Part shown: one piece after another, positions 33,050 through 46,800 of the stretch
Numbering within the stretch: position 1 is the stretch's first letter
Layout of the letters: the number at the start of each line of letters is the position of its first letter
Assembly (NCBI GenBank): GCA_037013495.1
Contig: CM072803.1
Coordinates: 53,085,627 to 53,149,626 of the forward strand
From: Hippophae tibetana
Lineage: Eukaryota; Streptophyta; Magnoliopsida; Rosales; Elaeagnaceae
Direction: 5' to 3'
DNA length: 64,000 nucleotides
The notes under the pieces: generated by a model
What the model was told of the DNA's origin: nothing
Seen by the model: the letters and a program-made list of their open reading frames with translations, nothing else
The model's database searches: none
Translations under genes and position numbers: made by a program

Positions 33050-36000
33050 AGCATAATATTTCCAATCATATCTATTTCCTTCTTACTCATAAAATGGGTT
33101 TTCTAAAATAGATTCTTAGGAGGAAAGAGATAACCAAATTTAATTTCAATACAGTGCCTTCCAACACAACGAAAGTAACTTATAAACTAATTGAGAATAT
33201 TGATGTCATGAAAGTGTTAAAAATGAGAAATATTGTTCTCTTATGCAAAATAATGAACAAAATTTCAAACGTTTCATAGTTTTGAATTTCAAGTCGTAAT
33301 AAATTCCATTTAAATATATCATAATTATAATGATAAAAATTTTGGAGTATTTATTCACCCACAAATTATTTGTATAATAGAAATTAGAAAATGTTTAAGT
33401 TTTCTTTTCCACTTATTTATTTTTCCCAATATTCTATCATTATTTTGTTTCATTTGTAAGTCTTAATTCCCACCAAAATCAAATTAATTCAAATATTTCT
33501 CCCACTTCCCCAAGGGAAAAACGTGACTACTAGAGGTGGTTTTAGATATTATTTGGTAACTTCTTGGTACGTAGCATGAACCATATCCATAGGGGATAAG
33601 CATAATATTTCCAATCTTATTTATTTGCTTCTTACTCATAAAATGGGTTTTGTAAACTAGATTCTTAGAAGGAAAGACACATTCAAATTTAATTTAAATA
33701 CCGTGCAATCTAACACAACCAGAATAACTTTTAAATAAATTGAGAATATTGATGTTATAAATGACTTAAAAATGAGAAATATTGATCTCTTATACGAAAT
33801 AATGATCAAAATTCAAACGTTTCATAGATTTATATTTCAAGTCGTAAAAAATTCCATGTAAATATATCATAATTATAATGATAAAAAATTTGGAGTATTT
33901 ATTCACCCACAAATTATTTGTAAAATAGAAATGAGAAAATGTTTAAGTTTTCTTTTCCACTTATTTATTTTTCCCAGTATTCTATCATTATTTTGTTTCA
34001 TTCGTAAGTCTTAATTCCCACTAAAATCAAATTAATTCAAATATTTCTCCCTCTTCCCCAAGGGAAAAAAGTGACGGCTATAGGTGGTTTTAGACATTAT
34101 TTGGTAAATTCGTGTTTCGTAGCATGAACCATATCCATAGGGGATAAACATAATATTTCCAATCATATCTATTTGCTTCTTACTCATAAAATGGGTTTTC
34201 TAAAATAGATTCTTAGGAGGAAAGAGATAACCAAATTTAATTTCAATACAGTGCCTTCCAACACAACGAAAGTAACTTATAAACTAATTGAGAATATTGA
34301 TGTCATGAAAGTGTTAAAAATGAGAAATATTGTTCTTTTATGCAAAATAATGAACAAAATTTCAAACTTTTCATAGTTTTGAATTTCAAGTCGTAATAAA
34401 TTCCATTTAAATATATCATAATTATAATGATAAAAAATTTGGAGTATTTATTCACCCACAAATTATTTGTATAATAGAAATTAGAAAATGTTTAAGTTTT
34501 CTTTTCCACTTATTTATTTTTCCCAATATTCTATCATTATTTTGTTTCATTTGTAAGTCTTAATTCCCACCAAAATCAAATTAATTCAAATATTTCTCCC
34601 ACTTCCCCAAGGGAAAAACGTGACTACTAGAGGTGGTTTTAGATATTATTTGGTAACTTCTTGGTACGTAGCATGAACCATATCCATAGGGGATAAGCAT
34701 AATATTTCCAATCTTATTTATTTGCTTCTTACTCAGAAAATGGGTTTTGTAAACTAGATTCTTAGAAGGAAAGACACATTCAAATTTAATTTAAATACCG
34801 TGCAATCTAACACAACGAAAATAACTTATAAACTAATTGAGAATATTGATGTCATGAAAGAGTTGAAAATGAGAAATATTGTTCTCTTATGCGAAATAAT
34901 TAACAAAATTTCAAACGTTTCATAGTTTTGAATTTCAAGTCTTAATAAATTCCATGTAAATATATCATAATTATAATTATAAAAAATTTGGAGTATTTAT
35001 TCACTCACAAATTATTTGTAAAATAGAAATGAGAAAATGTTTAAGTTTTCTTTTCCACTTATTTATTTTTCCCAGTATTCTATCATTATTTTGTTTCATT
35101 CGTAAGTCTTAATTCCCACTAAAATCAAATTAATTCAAATATTTCTCCCTCTTCCCCAAGGGAAAAAAGTGACGGCTATAGGTGGTTTTAGACATTATTT
35201 GGTAAATTCGTGTTTCGTAGCATGAACCATATCCATAGGGGATAAGCATAATATTTCCAATCATATCTATTTGCTTCTTACTCATAAAATGCGTTTTCTA
35301 AACTAGATTCTTAGGAGGAAAGAGATAACCAAATTTAATTTCAATACAGTGCATTCCAACACAACGAAAGTAACTTATAAACTAATTGAGAATATTGATG
35401 TCATGAAAGAGTTAAAAATGAGAAATATTGTTCTCTTATGCAAAATAATGAACAAAATTTCAAACGTTTCATAGTTTTGAATTTCAAGTCGTAATAAATT
35501 CCATTTAAATATATCATAATTATAATGATAAAAAATTTGGAGTATTTATTCACCCTCAAATTATTTGTAAAATAGAAATTAGAAAATGTTTAAGTTTTCT
35601 TTTCCACTTATTTATTTTTCCCAATATTCTATCATTATTTTGTTTCATTTGTAAGTCTTAATTCCCACCAAAATCAAATTAATTCAAATATTTCTCCTAC
35701 TTCCACAAGGGAAAAACGTGACTGCTAGAGGTGGTTTTAGACATTATTTGGTAACTTCTTGGTACGTAGCATGAACCATATCCATAGGGGATAAGCATAA
35801 TATTTCCAATCTTTTTATTTGCTTCTTACTCATAAAATGGGTTTTGTAAACTAGATTCTTAGAAGGAAAGACACATTCAAATTTAATTTAAATACCGTGC
35901 AATCTAACACAAACAGAATAACTTTTAAATAAATTGAGAATATTGATGTGATAAATGACTTAAAAATGAGAAATATTGATCTCTTATACGAAATAATGAT
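33050..36000. repeat. 1097-bp dimer higher-order repeat (about 3 copies)
   Basis: Landmarks 33524, 34622 and 35718 belong to one monomer type (CGTGACT, ACATTCAAATTTAATTTAAAT, CCGTGCAATC). The alternating type at 34074 and 35170 has AATCATATCTATTTGC; the monomer at 32977 shares its 3' half, including CAGTGCCTTCC and CGAAAGTAAC. The steps are 1096-1098 bp, so pairs of monomers were amplified together. Confidence 0.7.
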
Positions 36001-37499
36001 CAAAATTCAAACGTTTCATAGATTTATATTTCAAGTCGTAAAAAATTCCATGTAAATATATCATAATTATAATGATAAAATATTTGGAGTATTTATTCAC
36101 CCACAAATTATTTGTAAAATAGAAATGAGAAAATGTTTAAGTTTTCTTTTCCACTTATTTATTTTTCCCAATAATATATCATTATTTTGTTTCATTCGTA
36201 AGTCTTAATTCCCACCAAAATCAAATTAATTCAAATATTTCTCCCTCTTCCCTAACGGAAAAAGGTGATGGTGAGAGGTGGTTTTAGACATTATCTGGTA
36301 ACTTTTTCGTACGTAGCATGAACCATATCCATAGGGGATAAGCATAATATTTCCAATCTTATTTATTTGCTTCTTATTCATAAAATGGGTTTTGTAAACT
36401 AGATTCGTAGGAGGAAAGACACAACCAAATTTAATTTCAATACGGTGCATTCTAACACAACCAGAATAACTTTTAAATAAATTGAGAATATTGATTTCAT
36501 AAATCAGTTAAAAATGAGAAATATTGATCTCTTATAGGAAATAATGATCAAAATTTCGAACATTTCATAGTTTTATATTTCAAGTCGTAATAAATTCTAT
36601 GTAAATATATCATAATTATAATTATAAAAAATTTGGAGTATTTATTCACACACAAATTATTTGTAAAATAGAAATGAGAAAATGTTTAAGTTTTCTTTTC
36701 CACTTAATTATTTTTCCCAATATTCTATCATTATTTTGTTTCCTTCTTAAGTCTTAATTCCCACCAGAATCAAATTCATTCAAATTTTATTACCTCTTCT
36801 CCCAAGGGAAGAAGGTGATGGCTAGTGGTGGTTTTAGACATTATCTGGTAACTTCTTGGTACGTAGCATTAACCATATCCATAGGTGATAAGCATAATAT
36901 TTCCAATCTTATCTATTTGCTTCTTACTCATAAAATGGGTTTTGTAAACTAGATTCTTAGGAGGAAAGACACAACCAAATTTAATTTCAATACGGTGCAT
37001 TTTAACACAACGAGAATAACTTTTAAATAAATTGAGAATATTGATTTCATAAATGAGTTAAAAATGAGAAATATTGATCTCTTATACGAAATAATGATCA
37101 AAATTTCAAACGTTTCATAGTTTTATATTTCAAGTCGTAATAAATTCCATGTAAATATATCATAATTATAATGATAAAAAATTTGGAGTATTTATTCACT
37201 CACAAATTATTTGTAAAATAGAAATGAGAACATGTTTAAGTTTTCTTTTCCACTTATTTATTTTTCCCAATAATATATCATTATTTTGTTTCATTCGTAA
37301 GTCTTAATTCCCACCAAAATCAAATTAATTCAAATATTTCTCCCTCTTCCTCAAGTGAAAAAGGTGATGGTTAGAGGTGGTTTTAGACATTATTTGGTAA
37401 CTTTTTGGTACGTAGCATGAACCATATCCATAGGGGATAAGCATAATATTTCCAATCTTGTTTATTTGCTTCTTACTCATAAAATGGGTTTTGTAAACT

Positions 37500-40400
37500 A
37501 GATTCGTAGGAGGAAAGAGATAACCAATTTTAATTTCAATACAGTGCATTCCAACAAAATGAAAATAACATATAAACTAATTGAGAATATTGATGTCATG
37601 AAAGAGTTGAAAATGAGAAATATTGTTCTCTTATGCGAAATAATGAACAAAATTTCAAACGTTTCATAGTTTTGAATTTCAAGTCTTAATAAATTCCATT
37701 TAAATATATCATAATTATAATGGTAAAAAAATTGGAGTATTTATTCAGCAACAAATTATTTGTAAAATAGAAATGAGAAAATGTTTAAGTTTTCTTTTCC
37801 ACTTATTTATTTTTCCCAATATTCTATCATTATTTTGTTTCCTTCTTAAGTCTTAATTGCCACCAGAATCAAATTCATTCAAATGTTATTACCTCTTCTC
37901 CTAAAGGAAAAAGGTGATGGCTAGTGGTGGTTTTAGACATTATTTGGTAACTTCTTGGTACGTAGCATTAACCATATCCATAGGAGATAAGCATAACATT
38001 TCCAATCTTATCTATTTGCTTCTTACTCATAAAATGGGTTTTCTAAACTAGATTCTTAGGAGGAAAGAGATAACCAAATTTAATGTCAATACAGTGCATT
38101 CCAACACAACGAAAATAACTTATAAACTAATTGAGAATATTGATGTCATGAAAGAGTTAAAAATGAGAAATATTGTTCTCTTATGCGAAATAATGAACAA
38201 AATTTCAAACGTTTAATAATTTTGAATTTCAAGTCGTAATAAATTCCATTTAAATATATCATAATTATAATTATAAAAAATTTAGAGTATTTATTCACCC
38301 ACAAATTATTTGTAAAATAGAAATGAGAAAATGTTTAAGTTTTCTTTTCCACTTATTTATTTTTCCCATATTCTATCAGTATTTTGTTTCATTTGTAAGT
38401 TCTAATTCCCACCAAAATCAAATTAATTCAAATATTTCTCCCTCTTCCCCAAGGGAAAAACGTGACGGCTAGAGGTGGTTTTAGACATTATTTGGTAACT
38501 TCTTGGTACGTAGCATTAACCATATCCATAGGTGATAAGCATAATATTTCCAATCTTATCTATTTGCTTCTTACTCATAAAATGGGTTTTGTAAACTACA
38601 TTATTAGGAGGAAAGACACAACCAAATTTAATTTCAATACGGTGCATTCTAACACAACGAGAAAAACTTTTAAATAAATTGAGAATATTGATTTCATAAA
38701 TCAGTTAAAAATGAGAAATATTGATCTCTTATAAGAAATAATGATCAAAATTTCAAACGTTTCATAGATTTATATTTCAAGTCGTAAAAAATTCCATGTA
38801 AATATATCATAATTATAACGATAAAAAATTTGGAGTATTTATTCACCCACAAATTATTTGTAAAATAGAAATGAGAAAATGTTTAAGTTTTCTTTTCCAC
38901 TTATTTATTTTTCCCAATATTCTATCATTATTTTGTTTCCTTCTTAAGTCTTCATTCCCACCAGAATCAAATTCATTCAAATTTTATTACCTCTTCTCCC
39001 AAGGGAAGAAGGTGATGGCTAGTGGTGGTTTTAGACATTATCTGGTAACTTCTTGGTACGTAGCATTAACCATATCCATAGGTGATAAGCATAATATTTC
39101 CAATCTTATCTATTTGCTTCTTACTTATAAAATGGGTTTTCTAAACTAGATTCTTAGGAGGAAAGAGATAACCAAATTTATTTTCAATACAGTGCATTCC
39201 AACACAACGAAAATAACTTATAAACTAATTGAGAATATTGATGTCATGAAAGAGTTAAAAATGAGAAATATTGTTCTCTTATGCGAAATAATGAACAAAA
39301 TTTCAAACGTTTCATAGTTTTGAATTTCAAGTCGTAATAAATTCCATGTACATATATCATAATTATAATGATAAAAAATTTGGAGTATTTATTCACCCAC
39401 AAATTATTTGTAAAATAAAAATGAGAATATGTTTAAGTTTTCTTTTCCACTTATTTATTTTTCCCTATAATATATCATTATTTTGTTTCATTCGTAAGTC
39501 TTAATTCCCACCAAAATCAAATTAATTCAAATATTTCTCCCTCTTCCCCAAGCGAAAAACGTGATGGCTAAAGGTGGTTTTAGACATTATTTGGTAACTT
39601 CTTGGTACGTAGCATGAACCATATCCATAGAGGATAAGCATAATATTTCCAATCTTATTTATTTGCTTCTTACTCATAAAATGGGTTTTGTAAACTAGAT
39701 TCTTAGGAGGAAAGACACAACCAAATTTAATTTCAATACGGTGCAATCTAACACAACCAGAATAACTTTTAAATAAATTGAGAATATTGATGTCATAAAT
39801 GAGTTAAAAATGAGAAATATTGATCTCTTATACGAAATAATGATCAAAATTTCAAACGTTTCATAGTTTTATATTTCAAGTCGTAATAAATTCCATGTAA
39901 ATATATCATAATTATAATGATAAAAAATTTGGAGCATTTATTCACTCACAAATTATTTGTAAAATAGAAATGAGAAAATGTTTAAGTTTTCTTTTCCACT
40001 TATTTATTTTTCCCAATAATATATCATTATTTTGTTTCATTCGTAAGTCTTAATTCCCACCAAAATCAAATTAATTCAAATATTTCTCCCTCTTCCCCAA
40101 GGGAAAAAGGTGATGGTTAGAGGTGGTTTTAGACATTATTTGGTAACTTTTTGGTACGTAGCATGAACCATATCCATAGGGGATAAGCATAATATTTCCA
40201 ATCTTATTTATTTGCTTCTTACTCATAAAATGGGTTTTGTAAACTAGATTTGTAGGAGGAAAGAGATAACCAAATTTAATTTCAATACAGTGCATTACAA
40301 CAAAATGAAAATAACTTATAAACTAATTGAGAATATTGCTGTCATGAAAGAGTTGAAAATGAGAAATATTGTTCTCTTATGCGAAATAATGAACAAAATT

Positions 40401-43400
40401 TCAAACGTTTCATAGTTTTGAATTTCAAGTCGTAATATATTCCATTTAAATATATCATAATTATAATGATAAAAAATTTGGAGTATTTATTCAGCAACAA
40501 ATTATTTGTAAAATAGAAATGAGAAAATGTTTAAGTTTTCTTTTCCACTTATTTATTTTTCCCAATATTCTATCATTATTTTGTTTCCTTCTTAAGTCTT
40601 AATTCCCACCAGAATCAAATTCATTCAAATGTTATTACCTCTTCTCCTAAGGAAAAAAAGGTGATGGCTAGTGGTGGTTTTAGACATTATTTGGTAACTT
40701 CTTGGTACGTAGCATTAACCATATCCATAGGAGATAAGCATAATATTTCCAATCTTATCTATTTGCTTCTTACTCATAAAATGGGTTTTCTAAACTAGAT
40801 TCTTAGGAGGAAAGAGATAACCAAATTTAATGTCAATACAGTGCATTCCAACACAACGAAAATAACTTATAAACTAATTGAGAATATTGATGTCATGAAA
40901 GAGTTAAAAATGAGAAATATTGTTCTCTTATGCGAAATAATGAACAAAATTTCAAACGTTTTATAATTTTGAATTTCAAGTCGTAATAAATTCCATTTAA
41001 ATATATCATAATTATATTTATAAAAAATTTGCAGTATTTATTAAACAACAAATTATTTGTAAAATAGAAATGAGAAAATGTTTAAGTTTTCTTTTCCACT
41101 TATTTATTTTTCCCAATATTCTATCATTATTTTTTTTTCATTTGTAAGTCTTAATTCCCATTAAAATCAAATTAATTAAAATATTTCTCCCTCTTCCCCA
41201 AGGGAAAAACGTGACGGCTAGAGGTGGTTTTAGACATTATTTGGTAACTTCTTGGTACGTAGCATGAACCATATCCATAGGGGATAAGCATAATATTTCC
41301 AATCTTATTTATTTTCTTCTTACTCATAAAATGGGTTTTGTAAACTAGATTCTTAGGAGGAAAGACACAACCAAATTTAATTTCAATACGGTGCAATCTA
41401 ACACAACCAGAATAACTTTTAAATAAATTGAGAATATTGATTTCATAAATCAGTTAAAAATGAGAAATATTGATCTCTTATACGAAACAATTATCAAAAT
41501 TTCAAACGTTTCATAGTTTTATATTTCAAGTCGTAATAAATTCCATGTACATATATCATAATTATAATGATAAAAAATTTGGAGTATTTATTCACCCACA
41601 AATTATTTGTAAAATAAAAATGAGAATATGTTTAAGTTTTCTTTTCCACTTATTTATTTTTCCCTATAATATATCATTATTTTGTTTCATTCGTAAGTCT
41701 TAATTCCCACCAAAATCAAATTAATTCAAATATTTCTCCCTCTTCCCCAAGGAAAAACGTGATAACTAGAGGTGGTTTTAGACATTATTTGGTAACTTCT
41801 TGGTACGTAGCATGAACCATATCCATAGGGGATAAGCATAATATTTCCAAACTTATTTATTTGGTTCTTACTCATAAAATGGGTTTTGTAAACTAGATTC
41901 TTAGGAGGAAAGACACACCCAAATTTAATTTCAATACGGTGCATTCTAACACAACCAGAATAACTTTTAAGTAAATTGAGAATATTTATTTCATAAATCA
42001 GTTAAAAATGAGAAATATTTATCTCTTATATGAAATAATGAACAAAATTTCAAACGTTTCATAGATTTATATTTAAAGCCGTAAAAAATTCCATGTAAAT
42101 ATATCATAATTATAACGATAAAAAATTTGGAGTATTTATTCACCCACAAATTATTTGTAAAATAGAAATGAGAAAATGTTTAAGTTTTCTTTTCCACTTA
42201 TTTATTTTTCCCAATAATATATTATTATTATTTTTCTTTCGTAAGTCTTAATTCCCACCAAAATCAAATTAATTCAAATATTTTTCCCTCTTCCCCAAGG
42301 GAAAAAGGTGATGGTTAGAGGTGGTTTTAGACATTATTTGGTAACTTTTTGGTACGTAGCATGAACCATATCAATAGGGGATAAGCATAATATTGCCAAT
42401 CTTATTTATTTGCTACTTACTCATAAAATGGGTTTTGTAAACTAGATTCTTAAGAGGAAAGACACAACCAAATTTAATTTCAATACGGTGCATTCCAACA
42501 AAATGAAAATAACTTATAAACTAATTGAGAATATTGATGTCATGAAAGAGTTGAAATATTGTTCTCTTATGTGAAATAATGAACAAAATTTCAAACGTTT
42601 CATAGTTTTGAATTTCAAGTCTTAATAAATTCCATTTAAATATATCATAATTATAATGGTAAAAAATTTGGAGTATTTATTCAGAAACAAATTATTTGTA
42701 AAATAGAAATGAGAAAATGTTTAAGTTTTCTTTTCCACTTATTTATTTTTCCCAATATTCTATCATTATTTTGTTTCCTTCTTAAGTCTTAATTCCCACC
42801 AGAATCAAATTCATTCAAATGTTATTACCTCTTCTCCTAAGGGAAAAAGGTGATGGCTAGTGGTGGTTTTAGACATTATTTGGTAACTTCTTGGTACGTA
42901 GCATTAACCATATCCATAGGAGATAAGCATAATATTTCCAATCTTTTCTATTTGCTTCTTACTCATAAAATGGGTTTTCTAAACTAGATTCTTAGGAGGA
43001 AAGAGATAACCAAATTTAATGTCAATACAGTGGATTCCAACACAACGAAAATAACTTATAAACTAATTGAAAATATTGATGTCATGAAAGAGTTAAAAAT
43101 GAGAAATATTGTTCTCTTATGCGAAATAATGAACAAAATTTCAAACGTTTAATAATTTTGAATTTCAAGTCGTAATAAATTCCATTTAAATATATCATAA
43201 TTATAATTATAAAAAATTTAGAGTATTTATTCACCCACAAATTATTTGTAAAATAGAAATGAGAAAATGTTTAAGTTTTCTTTTCCACTTATTTATTTTT
43301 CCCATATTCTATCAGTACTTTGTTTCATTTGTAAGTTCTAATTCCCACCAAAATCAAATTAATTCAAATATTTCTCCCTCTTCCCCAAGGGAAAAACGTG

Positions 43401-43640
43401 ACGGCTAGAGGTGGTTTTAGACATTATTTGGTAACTTCTTGGTACGTAGCATTAACCATATCCATAGGTGATAAGCATAATATTTCCAATCTTATTTATT
43501 TGCTTCTTACTCATAAAATGGGTTTTTTAAACTACATTCTTAGGAGGAAAGACACAACCAAATTTAATTTCAACACGGTGCATTCTAACACAACCAGAAT
43601 AACTTTTAAATAAATTGAGAATATTGATTTCATAAATCAG
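37500..43640. repeat. Nine-monomer duplication within the right array
   Basis: The monomers near 38.2-38.65 kb recur near 43.1-43.6 kb, a shift of 4936-4938 bp. Shared rare variants are CGTTTAATAATTTTG (38211, 43148), TTTAGAGTATT, CCCATATTCTATCAGTA and GTAAGTTCTAATTCCC. The adjoining monomers (CCAACAAAATGAAAATAAC at 37550 and 42496) also correspond, with small length differences. The same nine-monomer shift was seen at 1-6735. Confidence 0.6.
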
Positions 43641-43899
43641 TTAAAAATGAGAAATATTGATCTCTTATACGAAATAATGATCAAAATTTCAAACGTTTCA
43701 TAGTTTTATATTTCAAGTCGTAATAAATTCCATGTAAATATATCATAATTATAATGATAAAAAATTTGGAGTATTTATTCACCAACAAATTATTTGTAAA
43801 ATAGAAATGAAAAAATGTTTAAGTTTTCTTTTCCACTTATTTATTTTTCCCAATAATATATCATTATTTTGTTTCATTCGTAAGTCTTAATTCCCACCA

Positions 43900-46800
43900 A
43901 AATCAAATTAATTCAAAATATTTCTCCCTCTTCCCCAAGGGAAAAAGGTTATGGTTAGAGGTGGTTTTAGACATTATTTGGTTACTTTCTGGTACGTAGC
44001 ATGAACCATATCCATAGGGGATAAGCATAATATTTCCAATCTTATTTATTTGCTTCTTACTCATAAAATGGGTTTTGTAAACTAGATTCGTAGGAGGAAA
44101 AAGATAACCAAATTTAATTTCAATAGAGTGCATTCCAACAAAATGAAAATAACTTATAAACTAATTGAGAATATTGATGTCATGAAAGAGTTGAAAATGA
44201 GAAATATTGTTCTCTTATGTGAAATAATGAACAAAATTTCAAACGTTTCATAGTTTTGAATTTCAAGTCTTAATAAATTCCATTTAAATATATCATAATT
44301 ATAATGGTAAAAAATTTGGAGTATTTATTCAGAAACAAATTATTTGTAAAATAGAAATGAGAAAATGTTTAAGTTTTCTTTTCCACTTATTTATTTTTCC
44401 CAATATTCTATCATTATTTTGTTTCCTTCTTAAATCTTAATTCCCACCAGAATCAAATTCATTCAAATGTTATTACCTCTTCTCCTAAGGGAAAAAGGTG
44501 ATGGCTAGTGGTGGTTTTAGACATTATTTGGTAACTTCTTGGTACGTAGCATTAACCATATCCATAGGAGATAAGCATAATATTTCCAATCTTATTTATT
44601 TGCTTCTTACTCATAAAATGGGTTTTCTAAACTAGATTCTTAGGAGGAAAGAGATAACCAAATTTAATGTCAATACAGTGGATTCCAACACAACGAAAAT
44701 AACTTATAAACTAATTGAGAATATTGATGTCATGAAAGAGTTAAAAATGAGAAATATTTTTCTCTTATGCGAAATAATGAACAAAATTTCAAACCTTTCA
44801 TAGTTTTGAATTTCAAGTCGTAATAAATTCTATTTAAATATATCATAATTATAATGGTAAAAACTTTGCAGTATTTATTCAGCAACAAATTATTTGTAAA
44901 ATAGAAAATAGAAAATGTTTAAATTTTCTTTTCCACTTATTTATTTTTCCCAATATTCTATCATTATTTTGTTTCATTCGTAAGTCTTAATTCCCACCAA
45001 AATCAAATTAATTCAAATATTTCTCCCTCTTCCCCAAGGAAAAACGAGATAGCTAGAGGTGGTTTTAGACATTATTTGGTAACTTCTTGGTAAGTAGCAT
45101 GAACCATATCCATAGGGGATAAGCATAATATTTCCAATCTTATTTATTTGCTTCTTACTCATAAAATGGGTTTTGTAAACTACATTGTTAGGAGGAAAGA
45201 CACAACCAAATTTAATTTCAATACGGTGCATTCTAACACAACCAGAATAACTTTTTAATAAATTGAGAATATTGATTTCATAAATCAGTTAAAAATGAGA
45301 AATATTGATCTCTTATACGAAATAATGATCAAAATTTCAAACGTTTCATAGTTTTATATTTCAAGTCGTAATAAATTCCATGTAAATATATCATAATTAT
45401 AATGATAAAAAATTTGGAGTATTTATTCACCCACAAATTATTTGTAAAATAGAAATGAAAAAATGTTTATGTTTTCTTTTCCACTTATTTATTTTTCCCA
45501 ATAATATATCATTATTTTGTTTCATTCGTAAGTCTTAATTCCCACCAAAATCAAATTAATTCAAAATATTTCTCCCTCTTCCCCAAGGGAAAAAGGTGAT
45601 GGTTAGAGGTGGTTTTAGACATTATTTGGTAACTTTTTGGTACGTAGCATGAACCATATCAATAGGGGATAAGCATAATATTGCCAATCTTATTTATTTG
45701 CTTCTTACTCATAAAATGGGTTTTGTAAACTAGATTCGTAGGAGGAAAAAGAAAACCAAATTTAATTTCAATACAGTGCATTCCAACAAAATGAAAATAA
45801 CTTATAAACTAATTGAGAATATTGATGTCATGAAAGAGTTGAAAATGAGAAATATTGTTCTCTAATGTGAAATAATGAACAAAATTTCAAACGTTTCATA
45901 GTTTTGAATTTCAAGTCTTAATAAATTCCATTTAAATATATTATAATTATAATGGTAAAAAATTTGGAGTATTTATTCAGAAACAAATTATTTGTAAAAT
46001 AGAAATGAGAAAATGTTTAAGTTTTCTTTTCCACTTATTTATTTTTCGCAATATTCTATCATTATTTTGTTTCCTTCTTAAATCTTAATTCCCACCAGAA
46101 TCAAATTCATTCAAATGTTATTACCTCTTCTCCTAAGGGAAAAAGGTGATGGCTAGTGGTGGTTTTAGACATTATTTGGTAACTTCTTGGTACGTAGCAT
46201 TAACCATATCCATAGGAGATAAGCATAATATTTCCAATCTTATCTATTTGCTTCTTACTCATAAAATGGGTTTTCTAAACTAGATTCTTAGGAGGAAAGA
46301 GATAACCAAATTTAATGTCAATACAGTGGATTCCAACACAACGAAAATAACTTATAAACTAATTGAGAATATTGATGTCATGAAAGAGTTAAAAATGAGA
46401 AATATTGTTCTCTTATGCGAAATAATGAACAAAATTTCAAACCTTTCATAGTTTTGAATTTCAAGTCGTAATAAATTCCATTTAAATATATCATAATTAT
46501 AATGGTAAAAACTTTGCAGTATTTATTCGGCAACAAATTATTTGTAAAATAAAAAATAGAAAATGTTTAAATTTTCTTTTCCACTTATTTATTTTTCCCA
46601 ATATTCTATCATTATTTTGTTTCATTCGTAAGTCTTAATTCCCACCAAAATCAAATTAATTCAAATATTTCTCCCTCTTCCCCAAGGAAAGACGAGATAG
46701 CTAGAGGTGGTTTTAGACATTATTTGGTAACTTCTTGGTAAGTAGCATGAACCATATCCATAGGGGATAAGCATAATATTTCCAATCTTATTTATTTGCT

